In this document: piece by piece, positions 11,901-24,192 of the stretch | How the letters are laid out: the number at the start of each line of letters is the position of its first letter | Numbering within the stretch: position 1 is the stretch's first letter | Translations under genes and position numbers: made by a program | Notes under the pieces: generated by a model | Told to the model about the DNA's origin: nothing | Database searches by the model: none | Seen by the model: the letters and a program-made list of their open reading frames with translations, nothing else | Source: Haemonchus contortus | Lineage: Eukaryota; Nematoda; Chromadorea; Rhabditida; Trichostrongylidae | Reading direction: 5' to 3' | DNA: 64,000 nt | NCBI GenBank assembly: GCA_000469685.2 | Contig: LS997564.1 | Location: 4,356,940-4,420,939 of the forward strand

Positions 11901-13856
11901 TCGCACAGTCCTTTGCGGATCGAGCCCTCTGGGAAAGGAGCTATGCAGCTGCTTTCTTGAAAAATTCCCTTCGGTCCAGAATTTAATTCAAGGTATGGCG
12001 GCTCGATATTAAACTGCAGTGAAACAAATCTGAGTATGGCGACCTTCTTGAGAAAGCATTGCTCTAAATCTGCTTTTATTACTGTTTGTTGTCGCTTTAT
12101 GCCTGAGAGACTGGGCATACCTTTTGCCTAAATTCTCGCTTCGAAATTTAGGATTCGGTATGACAGAAGTCGTAGTTTTGAGTCACATCACTCCGCTTGG
12201 TCTCATTGATGAGAAGCATCTCGGTAGCTGTGGAAAGTTATTGCCAGGATTCGAAGCTGAGGTGGGTTGAGCGAAGGAGATCACTTTGATAAACTGTTGA
12301 GCGGCTGTCTGATACACTAATCTTCTCAATACAGTTGAGAGACGAAAATGGAGACGTCATTAACCGCCCTAATTGTCCAGGTGAGCTGTTTCTGAAGTCG
12401 CCGACGGTAATGAGTGGATACTACGAATCAGATGAGGCTGCAGAAGCATTCCATGATGGATGGCTCAGAACTGGTGAGCCATTTGAGTACTTTAGTCGCT
12501 ATTTCATTGTTGACATTCAATAATGCCTCTAACAAAAAAGCCTAGTAGAGGAGTTCATTCGGAAGATCATTATCGGACAAGGCCAAGTGAATGATACGGA
12601 ATGGGTTTTCTCCCATTTAGGAGAGGAGGGAGGGTAGTGTTAGAGATGATTCAACTTCAGAATAGCCCCTGGTCCTTAGTAACCAGAAAATGCTCATAAT
12701 ACGACCGTTCTTTCTTTGTTATCTTTATGATTATGGATGTTGACAGTCCAACTGAAAAAGCTTACCAGACTCCGCGCCCTTTTTCAGGAGACGTACTATA
12801 TTATGATGAGGATGGTTACTACTATGTTGTCGACCGAGTAAAGGATCTCATAAAAGTCAACGGAATGCAAGTTTCACCTTCGGAATTGGTTAGGAATTTC
12901 CTGAAACCAGTTCTCTCTTGAATAAATTTATTTGTATGTTAAAGGCACAATTCACGATAGTCGGAGAAACTGGTTTCAATGAAATAATGTAAGTTGTGGT
13001 GCAAAGTAGTGCGGAGGTTACGAAGAAAGCAGGGAATTGAAAGACTTCAAGAAAAAAGATTTTGAGAGGACAACAAGGGGGTTGTACGAGATTATGTCGG
13101 CGATAGTGGCATGGAAGGGATGTTTGGACGAGCTGTCAATTGTGTGCAATTGCGTAGAGCTGGCTACAATAGCCAAAAAATGCCGCAAATGCTTTCCACT
13201 GTCGCTGTGGGTCAAGACTAAATGTTTGATAATGAACATGTATTCTCCATTGTACTGCCAGCTCCAGTGCGGTCTCTTCGAAAATTTTGAAACACGACTA
13301 CTCCTGGGTGTGGCATGCAGCGGATTCCTTCTTTGAGCCCTTACTACGCCCGATGTACGGCGTTTCTCAATTTCACTTGTATGACATACAGCGGGCCACA
13401 GTTTCTTTCTAGGGGGATATCTCGGAAACAGTTTTTGTCCTGAGTTGTGCCTTGAGAATGCTTTCGTATACTTTTTTCGTGAAATCATACTTGAACGTTC
13501 AATAAAGAGATTTTCAAGGAGGACATTATTCTAATGGATCCTTGGGTTCGAGAAGTGGCAGTGATCGGTATCGAACACCCAAAAAGTGGCCAAGTACCTA
13601 AGGCATTCGTGGTGCTCGGAGAAGGTGTGAATCGGGACGTAGCAAAAAACCGCATCATTTCAATCGTCAAAGGTTTGTGGTTGATTTTTTCAAAGAGGTT
13701 TAATGTCAAAGGTATGTATTTATTCATATCTGACTGTTTTTAGCTAGGCTAGCACCTTACAAACAGCTACGTGGCGGAATTGAGATTGTGGAGATGTTGC
13801 CGAAAACAAGCAGTGGAAAAATCAAGCGTTGTGAACTCCGAGCTTCGATGAAATAG
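8981..13856 (+). CDS. AMP-binding acyl-CoA synthetase / 4-coumarate:CoA ligase-like enzyme
   Basis: Exons: 8981 or 9017-9058, 9252-9342, 9442-9552, 9732-9829, 10844-11070, 11128-11302, 11821-11992, 12152-12261, 12335-12473, 12788-12888, 13519-13672, 13744-13856. All phases agree, giving about 522 residues. The family activates carboxylates with ATP to an acyl-adenylate and transfers them to CoA. Motifs, numbered from ATG 8981: phosphate loop [11 protein letters not shown] at 176-186 (usual form SSGTTG-PKGV); LPFYHASG at about 219; GFGMTE at 318-323; the [10 protein letters not shown] to [13 protein letters not shown] hinge at 401-426; and the C-terminal catalytic lysine K511 in [10 protein letters not shown]. 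The C-terminus is SMK, so there is no PTS1 peroxisomal signal. The N-terminus is unsettled. A TTTGCAG acceptor precedes 9017, so an upstream exon of 20-30 residues may be missed, or translation starts at 8981. The substrate cannot be told. A tRNA gene lies antisense in the intron 11303-11820. Confidence 0.88.
11459..11531 (-). tRNA. tRNA-Arg, anticodon TCG
   Basis: A 73-nt cloverleaf reads on the minus strand. The acceptor stem GGCCTTG pairs with CAGGGTC with two wobble pairs. The D arm is GCC/GGC. The anticodon stem TCGGA/TCCGA carries loop CTTCGGA, so the anticodon is TCG. The T arm is GCAGG-TTCGAGT-CCTGC. The A box (TGGCCTAATGG) and B box (GGTTCGAGTCC) are intact, so internal pol III transcription is expected. 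A TTTTT run just past the 3' end is a plausible terminator. There is no intron. The gene sits antisense inside an intron of the acyl-CoA synthetase gene. Confidence 0.96.
13060..13475 (+). repeat. Dispersed ~400-bp repeat, copy 1
   Basis: This shares ordered blocks with 19955-20345 and 31705-32085. They include TACGAGATTATG..GTGGCATGGAAGG near the head, TGGCTACAA-AGCCAAAAA-TGC, a GTCGC-(A/T)TGGGTCA block, and a tail ending TGTGCC. No coding potential is conserved between copies. It lies in an intron of the acyl-CoA synthetase. Confidence 0.65.
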
Positions 13857-15759
13857 CACAAAATAAGAAAAAAGATCCGGGAAAGGATATACTCAGTCGT
13901 TGTTTATACATTGACACTGATACACTAACTGTCTTCTTATTTCAAGGTTGCGGTGAACGCATTTAATCATTTTTCATTTCCATCAAGTCATTTTTGCGTA
14001 GTGGTTTCCTTGTGATTGTGTTCAAATTATTTTAAAGAAGTTAGGGATTTGTCCTTGAAACCTCGTCTAAGACTTGTAACCTTGCTAAGTTAACGTTTCG
14101 ACCATTCGCCTCACTCAGAGCCTCGGACGAGGATTATTTTGAAACTTCTTCGTCAAAAAAGGTCATTTTTCTCTTATAGAGGTGTTCCAGTCTCTCTTTG
14201 GTTTGATTATTTCCGAGATTCGCAGAGCATATTGGGCCCAATGCCAAACTGGATTGAAAGGCATTGCCTCACAAAAAAAAACTTTTTCAAAATATTTCTC
14301 GACTACCGTACAAAGTAATTATCAAATAAATAACAAAGCAGTGATGTTGAATAATTAAGAGACAAGGGAGAGAGTTATATTGGACAAATCAAGAAAAAAC
14401 AAAAACCAAATGGGTACGCACTCCACTTTCCCATTTCAGCTACATCAAAAGTCATAGAACGTAGCATTTATAAACAAGCGTCCCAATAAAGCTTTGCTTG
14501 TTTATTGCTGGGCCTAGCTTGTTTCACTTCCCTTATTATTTATTTATTCCGAATGCCTCCTTACATTGACCCCTTTTCTGTCAATACCACAGCACAGAGA
14601 AAGAATTTTCTAAATATCCCGCTGTAAAGAGCTGTTGACATCCATCAGTGTAACTATGACATTTAGCGATCTCAGCTGCCAGCTCACGCTATTCAGTTTC
14701 ATCATTTGGATGACGTGCGATTCCGATCTCGCTACTTCTTTAGTGGCACAGGCGGGCACAGCCGCTGCGCCAACGGGTACACCTGCGCTTTGGCTAGAGT
14801 TCACTAAGTTCACATCAACCTAGCATATCATTCAATTCTCCTGTAAAAAATCCCCGCTTTTTTTGAGGTCGCCCATTTCGTGATTCCTTCCAGGAACAAT
14901 AAAAAAGCAAAAGTTTATTGCAACAAGTATTAAAAATGTCAACGTTGGCGTCAGAATAAAGCGTTTCTTTATGCAGCCTGCTGCTACATCTTCTATTATC
15001 AGAGAATGAATGCTATGTTTGTGTTGAAAAAAAGAATAGTTAAACACAAAAGTATAATTTTTGGAAATAATAAATCACAGTAGGTATTAAAGATGTGAAA
15101 TGGCAGATCTAGAGCAGGTTACAACAGGATCTGTCAACATTTTCAAAAAAAAGGCAATGATCAAAGAAAAAGGCAACCTTATGATAGTGTTAGAAATGAA
15201 ATCATGTAACTAAATGACGTTACTTGTTATGGCTGAGTGACTGAAGGATTCAAAACCACTTTGGGAAATTCACAACGCACTATAAACAAAAGAGAAACTT
15301 AAGTTAAACCTTTGACAAAAATGGAATTTGTGCGAAAATGCGGAATTTCAAAAGTCGATTTGAGCCCTCAAAGGCACGATTCATCAAGGCGAGTTGGCAA
15401 GAATTCCAAAAAAATTACCACTATGTCATTCAAAGAGGCTTCTCTAAGAAATCAAGAAAAAATGAGGAAATAAAATAAAAAAAACAAATAAATGATCATC
15501 ACATTGCGTCACCACCGATACGTTAAACCCACACGAGAAATAAGGCAAGCCATGGCTAGAATATTAAAGTCACATTTAATGGCAATGAATTAATGCTGTT
15601 GATAAAGAATCGTTACGTACTAGCATTTGATTAAAGGCACAGGCACTATATGTATCAAGAAGTATCACTAAAACAACACTGATAATCACAAATAATATAA
15701 AAAATAAAAATAAAATGCGAAAATGCAACAAGAAGTTGGTAACATGTGGGACTGGCTCC
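13857..15759. other. Convergent intergenic region
   Basis: This lies between the 3' ends of the acyl-CoA synthetase (+) and the GalNAc-transferase (-). It is AT-rich, with no supported coding exon or RNA gene. Both 3' UTRs must fall here; I could not place poly(A) sites securely. Confidence 0.5.
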
Positions 15760-18700
15760 TCACTGGATCTCAGGCCGCCAATCCACCGTATTCAACGACC
15801 ACATCTGTAAAATAATGACATCAGTGAAGTCTTGTAATAAATGATATGATATGGTAATGATAAATAATTTTAAAAAGTAGTTGTAACAACAATATATAAT
15901 TTTTGAACGGAAGAAGTCATAGTAGGATCATGGAAAAGAGTATGGGTGCTTCAAAGCGCTCAGTAGGTCTGTCGAACTTGGGAAGAGAGGCCGTATTGAG
16001 GAACAGGTAAGGGAACTCTTTCTAAACAACGCTTCGAGACTGGATAGCGCTAAAGCTGGAAAAAGGAATTAGGCACAGTTCACGATGAAGAGGGTGTCTG
16101 AGATTACTTCCTAGGATGAACCTGTACCCCCGAGGGTAACTCAAGGGACGCTGGCTGTTGGAAAAACGGCCTAGACAAGGCGTGATAAAGGTTCCAGAAA
16201 CGGCTTTGTCGACGAACACACCCAAGACGGACGAGCTCCCACGGCGTCGAAGAGGTGGTAGAGATTGCACCAGTCGCGCCGAGACCCTTACTCAGCACAC
16301 AGACAGCTTACTGTAGCCGGCTGTATACAATGGCTGCTTTCATAGTCCGCAGGCAGGCGCGCAGGCGCGCAGGCAGTGCTAGGGGGGAGGAGGGAGGCAG
16401 ACAGTGTAAGGCAAACAGTCCACGCCCCTTCGAAGGTTGTTTGTTTTCAACCCCTCGAAGGGGCGTGGATGTTTGCCTCACACTGTCTGCCTCCCTCCTC
16501 CCGCCAAGCACTGCCTGCGCCCCTGCCTGCGCGCCAGCGCGCCAGCGCGCCTGCCTGCGCGCCTGCCTGCGGACTATGAAAGCAGCCAATGACTTCCACA
16601 TTTGTACAAGTCGTCCAAATAACTGTTACAACCAACTTTACCGAAGCACTTTGGCACCCTATAAGCACCCCTCCTTAGGATGTTTGTCCCACAAGGTGCG
16701 AACAATTAAGAGAGTAAATTCAGACGAAGATCGGGCTGAGCAGAAGCACTGTTCCTACGAATGTAACTGTGACCATCATGGAGAGATGATCACCAGACAT
16801 TGGGGTGTTCATCGATCGGTGACGACGAACCATGGGTCCATCCTACCCAGTCCATGTTTCCACCGAGATTCGATATATTCTCATCCACTCTATTTCAATT
16901 TGCTAACCTTCTTATTTCAATATTTCATCCCAATATTGTCTCCTTTATACTTTGGAGAATGTCTACTTCCATAATAAATCGTTTTACAGCCGTACAGCTT
17001 TTCGATATTTGACATCTAATCGGATTGCTGACTAACACCAACAATTCCGTGACTTTCAAGGCTAAACTGTCGCGTGAGTTTTAAAAATTTTTGTTTATTT
17101 ATTCATTTGTTTACCCCATACCCACAAATATTTCTGTCTCTCGATGCTATGAACCCGGGATAGTTCCTTGCTTCTGTATCTTGGGCTCCCTACCTATATT
17201 TTGTATATCCACTGCTAACTCTTTTGATCACTTTTTACATCTTGCAGTACCTTTTGAACGACCCTTTTATTTTGTATTGAACCTGTAAAGAATCAAACGT
17301 CTATGAAGCCCTCTCACCTGTTGTTCATGACCACGACCACATGATGTAAGGGTTGGTGGTGATAGATTGTCCACCTTTTCCATGTCGGGATCTCGCTGAG
17401 TTAAGCACAAACCGCTTTTGCGATGTTTAAATGTGTGCCTCTGAAAAGATCCAAATTTGGGATATTCCTGATGATAGGAAGGTATGGAAATGAAACAACT
17501 GGAGCTCAATCCTTTAGAGCGATTGCTGTCAAGAAGTTTCGATTTTAAGTCATATGGAGAGAAAAGTTTTCTTCGTACAAACCTTTTTGTTGTATTCCCA
17601 GAGTTCCGTGTCATAGCCAGCACATTCCTTTAACTGAACCATCCATTCGCCATTGGTGTGGACCACCTGATTAGCAGTAAGGCACATATGTTCATCAGAT
17701 TTCAGATGCCCATCCTTCGTGTAAACCCAAAACTGAAAAAAGGTGCTTCAGAAAAGCTGCTTTCTACAGTTACCACTAGTACGCCCCATTTTTAGGCCCT
17801 ACGCAGGAAATACCAGACACCCAAATGGGTCACCCAAAGTCTCAACAGGGGCTTCTTAAGGAGTTGTAACATTACGGCAGAGCTTAAGGGATTTATTTCA
17901 TTTGTCATTTCGGTGTCAAACCCTACCGAAAGAACTGGGCCTATAGGGGCAAAACTGGGCCTATTGGGACTGATTTATCGCACCCCGTACGTTGGAACTC
18001 GCTTTAATATTTTTTCGTGGAAATCCTTCAACAAACCTGCCAATGATCGAACCCCAACGTACAGGAAGCCATAATCAGCCGGTGTTTCTTAGTTCCTGGC
18101 TCTCCTGGCCGATTAACCATGCACAATTGATAGGAGTCTAGGGAAATCTGAAATAACCGTGAGTGAGAACATCAGTCTCAAACTATTCACCTGAGTTCTG
18201 TCAATGTTGTCCGTACAAGATGCCTGAGTGGCTTTTTTGATACCAGACATGGCTAAGGCCCATGCTAGGCACGTTCCATTGGAAGTGTCAGCCGGGAATT
18301 GTATCTGAAGCAGTTTACAGTAACCGGAAGGCTGGTTCTGCATGGAATACTGGTGTTCTCTCCGCGAAAAGAGCATTCTGAATGCTACATGGCGTACTCC
18401 TGCACCCTCCTCGTGATAAAGATGTATATTGATTACCGAAAACGCTTAAGGTCGACTCACCCGGCCGAAAAAGTCACCCTTCATGGGTAAATGGTGATCG
18501 ATGAACACGTTTTCAAGATACCACCGAAAACTTTTACATCCCAAACGACGTCGAAGTTCGAGGCGTTCACTCAGGTCCACAGAAGTTCTTAGTTTCCCTG
18601 TCTCTGTAACGACCAGGCCGTAATGAAATGAATCATTCTGAAGTTTCGGAACGTTAATTCTTACGGGGTGCCAGTTTGTAAAAAAGGAATTTCCACTCGT

Positions 18701-21700
18701 CCATCCAGACTTCCGCCACCCGCACCATATTTCCGTCCAGGACCTGTAAGGCAACCCGTATGTGAGGATGTCATAAGAACAACAGTGCACCTTACTTTTC
18801 CCGAGGAGCTTCCTGGAATGTCATGAGGTGAACTATGACGGAAAATGTGTCCAACATGAGAGCAGGGGAGAATTTCCACTCGACCTCCGCATTGCCAAAT
18901 CTTAAAGGTAGACATTTCAATCAAAATAGTTCCATTTGCTGCCAGAACTCGTTCTGGACCCAAAAAGCAATGGAAATGCTGATGAGGAGAACAAAGAGAA
19001 AGAAAAACGCAAAGTTTACGGACTCGGAAAGAAATTTCGATGTTCTCTCCACCCCATATATCCATTCCATGATCGTAAGTGCCAAGTTCTTCGAAGTAGT
19101 GGCGATCGATACTGAAGAGGCCGCCAGCCATCGTGGGTGATCTGAAGGATCAGTATTACTCCAGCTAACTTCTCTGTATAGTCATCCAATCTGAACGTAC
19201 GGTATTGGGGCGGTTGGGTCGGCCAGTCGCTTCTTTACCATATCGGATGGTATAGCGTACCATCTAAAACAGCAAAATCTAAGATGTAGAACAGAGGTCA
19301 GGCCTATAGTACGGGTAAGAATACCTGAATTGAAGGTTCCAATTGAAACCACCACGAAATACATCAAGGCCTTTTTGATATTGAAAAGTTCGGTCGTTGA
19401 TGACATCGATGACAGGGCAAACGACTGCTTTTCTGAAGAGAACTTTCAGATATAGTTCAGTTCGAAAAGGAAGTTCGTAAGGTTGCGTTCCCGGAAGAAC
19501 CGTTTTCAAAGAGGCTGTTCGAGTTCGTTCTGCGTGATTGTATTTCAAAGACATTAGTAATTCTATGATTGATACCTACTGGATACCAAAAGGCAAAAAA
19601 TCAGGGAATTTCGAAGCAATTAAGCACTATCAGGAAAGTCTTTGGGAATGGAGGACTTCGGAAGGCTAGCAAAAAAAAGCGGTGCAGCACTGACTCCGAG
19701 AAAGATCAGCACTCTGAATGGGCATTCATTGTTTCCAAAATGACGGGAGTGACTCTCTTGGCGACAAGCAGGAGACGGTGTTTCCTCTGGGAGGACACTC
19801 TCCAGTCTTCGTTAAATGCACAGCATACGATAGTTTTGAGATATGTTTGGATGGAATGCGGAGCTGTTGGTGGAGAATAGTGCATCGATGGCAAAGAGAG
19901 CGAGGAAATCCGCATAATCAGCGAAGTATGAGGCTTTTGAAGAAAAAAAGTGAAAGTAGAGGTTTCTACGAGACTACCACGACGATTGTGGTATGGAAAG
20001 GACATTTGGAAGAAAATTTTAGTTGAATCTAATTGCGTAGCGGGTGAGTTGGCTACAACAAGCCAAAAATGCAAAAAATCGTCTTTCATTGTCGCCATGG
20101 GTCACGACTAGGATAAGAAAATTCTACTTTCAACAAGTATGCTATGTTGAGAACGGTGCAGACTCCCCATCACCGTTGAAACACGTCCGTTTTTAGTTGC
20201 GGACGTCGAGCGAAGACGGCGCCTGATCTGAGCCGTCCTTACACGCAACAGCGCCTCATATGGCATACAGGGGAGCCCCTGGTTGGTCCTAGATGGAATT
20301 CCAGAATTCTGACCATCGGGAACTGTGCCCCTGAGGATCGAGTTCATCTTATACTCATTCAACTTTGAGAAAGGGGCCAATTACATTGGTAATTGTGTGG
20401 ATAAAGGCGGGAAAGAGTGAAGAATCCACAAATTGTATGTGTATAACAGTTTGACCACTGAAACTTCTTGGATATACAGAATTCTGTCAGTATTTTCGGA
20501 GGGAAATAGAATCAAAGATGGAAGCGTGAGAGCTCGATGGAACCTAAGCTCTCGCTCTTGATTACCACCGCACCATTCTGCTACTGATTTTGTTTACATT
20601 GAAGTGTACGGTTTACGCACCGGTTATCCTTGATATGGTCAAGCAGTGGCTCTAACCATCCTTCGGTGCATTCACAGTGAGAGTCGAGAAAAGTGAGCAC
20701 ATCGCCTGCTGCCTCCTGAATTCAATTCTGTGAGACTTGCCAAAATTGTAGGGAGGAAGATTACCTGTGCACCCATTAGCCGGGCTCTGATCAGTCCTAC
20801 TCGTTGTTTCGTTCGTAGAATTTTCACGGGTACAGGATAATCCCGTACTGCTTCGTCTAATGTTGGATATTTGAGGAAAGCTGAAATGAATACCATCGGA
20901 AGAATGCCTCCACCATTATGATAGATGCTGAACTGACTTCTATTCGAAAAATCGTCAACGAGAATGATTTCTTTGAGGAGTGGTCGTGGTGATCGGTTGA
21001 CGACACTTTGAGTAGTACGCAGTAGCGTCGAGAAGGCTTCGTTATGATAGACGATGATCACAGAGGTTGTCGGCAACTCGGAGACGTCTAGGTATAATCC
21101 TTCAGTAAATTTTCAAGAAGCTCGAAACAGCGCACAACGTACCTCTATACTTTTTTACTCGGCACGAGGGCTTCCGGTAATCATCCAGTGATCTGTTCAA
21201 GGCAATACGGTCACTCACAAAAAGGCTGAACTAAAATGAAAAGCATCCATGGCACGGTCGATCAGTCGTTTTACATTGGTTACATATCTAAGAAGGAGCT
21301 ATGAGCTGAGGCCTTCACTTTCTGGACCTTAGTTGGATCAGAAGTGGACAGAATATACTTTCACAAGATTCTGTTGTTTTCAAGACAGCTACTGAAGGTT
21401 CCGGTTAAGGAGGAAATATACGAAATTGGTTTTACCTGATTGATTCCGAAGGTCTCATCCGATAAGCGTTCATCCTCTTTTGACAATCGAACAGGTTCTC
21501 CTCCTTCACCCCAACCAATTGGATTGAAATTATTTGCGTTGATTTCTTCTGAAAAGAAATTCAATCTCAACCGTTCTCTTGGTCCCCATTCACTTGTCTA
21601 CCCTACTACAATTACTATGTTAGTACTGTAGCACTGTGGTGGATTCCGTTACTTGGATTCGAAGTTAATCTCAAAATTTCACTAGACTCAAATATAGGCA

Positions 21701-22675
21701 AATAGTTTTACTACTCATTCCTTACTAACTGGTGTGGTAGAAGATTCCATTTTCCTCACCATCAGTAAGGTTTCTCAGCTTCTCTTGCGGTAGATTACCA
21801 TTGTAATGACCAACGACAACCTGCACCCCTCTGCCCCCGCGCAAAGGCCTCTCTGGCTTGGTTGAAGTCGTAAACTGAAAATAAATCATGACCATCTACT
21901 GTACATCTTAACATTTGAAATAATGGAAATACTAATAAAATAAAAAAGTAATAATGGTAAAATATGATAAAATCAAATGATCAAATGACATATTAGGGAA
22001 CTCTTAGACGATGCCCTTCGTCAACAGTCAAAGATTAAAGGAAGGAAAGGAGGATCCCGAAGATAAAGATTAAGACAGGATGGGCAAGTATGCCTCGCCA
22101 GAGGAAAGGGGGTAACGGGGAAAGAAAGGGAAAAAGGAACAAGAAGTTCGCATGAAGGAACCCCGGTTGAATAATTCTTACTTAACTTTCCTGTATGTAT
22201 AGGAAGGCTATCTTCCAGAGTGGGAAAAGGCTCTCTCACCAAATCCTGGCCTTTGGTTCAAAACAAATAAGGAGGCAGCAGTACAGAAGCTCGATGAAAC
22301 TCGCTGTCAGCCCGAAACGAACGAATTTGTCTGGGAGACCCGGGGCGAGTGGACCAAGGGAGGCCATAAGCGGGAGGGGTGAAACATGGACCTTATTTCA
22401 GATTCTCTCCAAAAAGATCAGTTGCGGCAGGGAAAATGTCTGTGCCTCACTGGGCTTTCTGCTCCAATCACAGGATTTTGAAGAAAAAGGAAGGGGAGTT
22501 ACGTTATTATCAAAATATTGCAAAAAAAAAAACAAAAAAGAATCATACGAACCGCATCCTGTATGTATAGTATGACGATAGTCAACGTGCACCATATCAG
22601 AAGAAATCCAAGCACTATGAGTAGATATTGGAGGGCTTTGCGTAATTTCCGTCTACTTTTATACAGTGACATCAT
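15760..22675 (-). CDS. Polypeptide N-acetylgalactosaminyltransferase (GALNT / nematode gly family)
   Basis: Eighteen phase-consistent exons, 5' to 3' on the minus strand: 22675-22553, 21874-21730, 21548-21436, 21230-21143, 21087-20938, 20880-20765, 20715-20621, 19432-19325, 19263-19201, 19141-19024, 18900-18796, 18743-18665, 18603-18461, 18304-18191, 18147-18037, 17732-17583, 17440-17318, 15804-15760. They encode about 662 residues. The enzyme transfers GalNAc from UDP-GalNAc to Ser/Thr in the Golgi. It is a type II membrane protein: a short basic N-terminus, then one membrane segment at about 17-37. The GT-A domain begins near [14 protein letters not shown]. The metal-binding DSH is at 256-258, and DIWGGEN at about 361-367 forms the Gal/GalNAc-T motif. 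A ricin-type lectin domain spans about 483-655 and ends QQMWSL. The CLD aspartates of the lectin repeats are replaced (CLA, CMV, CLT, CLT). Intron 18901-19023 has a weak GTCCGT donor and is stop-free and in frame. The last intron holds a foldback repeat. The donor paralogue cannot be assigned. Confidence 0.94.
16331..16588. repeat. Long foldback (inverted repeat) in GALNT intron 17
   Basis: The left arm starts TGGCTGCTTTCATAGTCC and the right arm ends GGACTATGAAAGCAGCCA. The arms are about 120 nt and contain runs of GCAGGCGC-type units and a CACGCCCCTTCGA block, around a short loop near 16440. It is a non-autonomous foldback element. Its transcript would form a near-perfect hairpin in the GALNT pre-mRNA. 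Confidence 0.9.
19955..20345 (+). repeat. Dispersed ~400-bp repeat, copy 2
   Basis: Same family as 13060-13475. Shared blocks include GTGGTATGGAAAGGACATT, GAGTTGGCTACAACAAGCC, GTCGCCATGGGTCACGAC and a tail with GGGAACTGTGCC. It lies in the GALNT intron between the exons ending at 20621 and starting at 19432. Confidence 0.65.
22203..22378 (+). other. Unassigned exon-like open frame
   Basis: After a TATAG acceptor at about 22202, the plus strand reads about 58 codons to a TGA at 22378. The composition is protein-like (begins [14 protein letters not shown], contains [15 protein letters not shown]). I recognise no family and see no partner exon. It lies antisense within GALNT intron 1. It may be a transposon relic or chance. 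Confidence 0.2.
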
Positions 22676-22949
22676 GAGCAATTAAATGATACTGATCGAT
22701 CAGAACCAATAACTATCGGCTATCTACGGATTTCCCAGCAAAAAGCCGGGTAGAGAATGTCTATGGAGACATCTGAAATGAAGTCATTAAACGAAATAAG
22801 TTACAACGAGATGGGAGAATCAGAAAGTGGCATGCCAAAATGAGAGGGGCGTAAGCAATACGAAATACCAGTAGGACAAATAATCGTGATAGAAGGAACG
22901 GAACAGGAGGAAAGAAGATGTTTTTTGAAGTATGCTATGATATAGGGGC

Positions 22950-23165
22950 ATGGTGTCAATTGGAGCACTGCTCCATACCCGTAGGCAAGGGAACGAATCC
23001 TGGATCGATGCTCGCCTCAGCCAACCAAGCCTTCCATCCCCAAGTGGTTATCCAATTGTTACCAGACTCATCTGGGAGGCGGAGGGGGGGGGGGGTGGGA
23101 TAAAGCACTCCCGTCTGGATAGGACTTGTGCATCGAATGGATACCACAAGTCATTGTATCGGCCG
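22950..23165 (+). mobile_element. SINE-like repeat, copy 1
   Basis: It has a tRNA-like head with a degraded B-box-like CGAATCC, then the shared body. The body includes CCAACCAAGCCTTCCATCCC, ACCAGACTCATCTGGGAGG, a GATAAA block, CTTGTGCATCG and AAGTCATTGTATCGGCC. Related copies lie at 26883, 28352, 39690 and 46785. Confidence 0.65.
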
Positions 23166-23934
23166 CATACTCAAAACACCTCCACATTTCTGAGTAGAAG
23201 TTGAATGCAGGGGCGCATCCCAAGGAAGTGAATTCACACCGTGATTACACTTTTGCTCTGTAAGCCGTGAAAAGTACTAAATCTGCATTAGACTGGTAAC
23301 TTATCCGGAAAGCCGTAAAAGAAGTGACTTAAGGATAGGAAATGGTGTTGGAAGTGTAAACGACATGAAAAGGACTTTACAGATTCCACAAGCTAATACT
23401 CGTGACTGATTAAGTAAGGGCTTCAATAGTTTGCTCTCACGAACCATACAAACCTTGCTAATCTCCAATCTAATGTTTGAAAAGCTGCAAGTCTACCGTA
23501 CACTGAAACCTTGGAATCATAGTTCAGCGTGGAACCTGTGTAATAAAAACATGGCATAAGAACACTTTAAAAGTTCTGAACCAATGAAAAATGACTTTAC
23601 GAATGTTTTTGCTGGCCATTTTGAGGAGTATCGTCAATCGTGACATTAGCAGGATACCTGCTTGTCTGGTTGTGATTGGAAAAGATGGTTTGAAATTCGA
23701 AAAAGTGAAAAATCTACCTTTGGAAGGAATCCAACAAAGTTTTGGTGGCCTATGTCTGGCAAAATTTCTATGATTACCGGAAACAGAAAAGAAGAAGCAA
23801 GACGGAATGAAGGGGTTATCTCTTTATCATCGAGGAAAAATCGGATTCTCTGAAAAATTGTTCTAGAAAACTTACTTTGTTTATTCTTCTATTCAAATTT
23901 GCCTAACGGTCATTAACTGCAAGCGTTCTACTCG

Positions 23935-24192
23935 GGGTGTGGTGCGTTAGGAACGAAATGGTCGCGTCGCGGTGAAAGGGGCGTCGCGCGCGAAGAAATG
24001 TAGCAAGATGCAGCAGTAGGTAAGAAATACAAGAACAAAAGTACTAATAGTAGAATTATGCATAAAATAATGATCGCATATCGATTGAGCTGTATGAAGA
24101 ACGCTAGAGCCGTAATAACGGTGAATGAGTCGTCCGCGACAGCCGCGTGCGGCGAATCGATCACCCAAAATCGTTCCTAACGCCCGTCTCCC
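23935..24192 (+). mobile_element. MITE family M1, copy 1
   Basis: About 258 bp. The inverted termini start GGG and share GCGTTAGGAACG; the right end reads CGTTCCTAACGCCCGTCTCCC. The body matches 28851-29097 (inverted) and 43694-43949 along its whole length. It has no coding capacity. Confidence 0.85.

Noticed and set aside
16255..16974. 239-codon plus-strand frame rich in Arg/Ala/Cys
   Set aside because: Arises from the palindromic GCAGGCGC arms; frames on both strands appear for the same reason.
22081..22160. Short basic frame [20 protein letters not shown], resembling the start of eIF1A
   Set aside because: It stops after about 21 codons and lacks the rest of the eIF1A fold. Composition alone is not enough.
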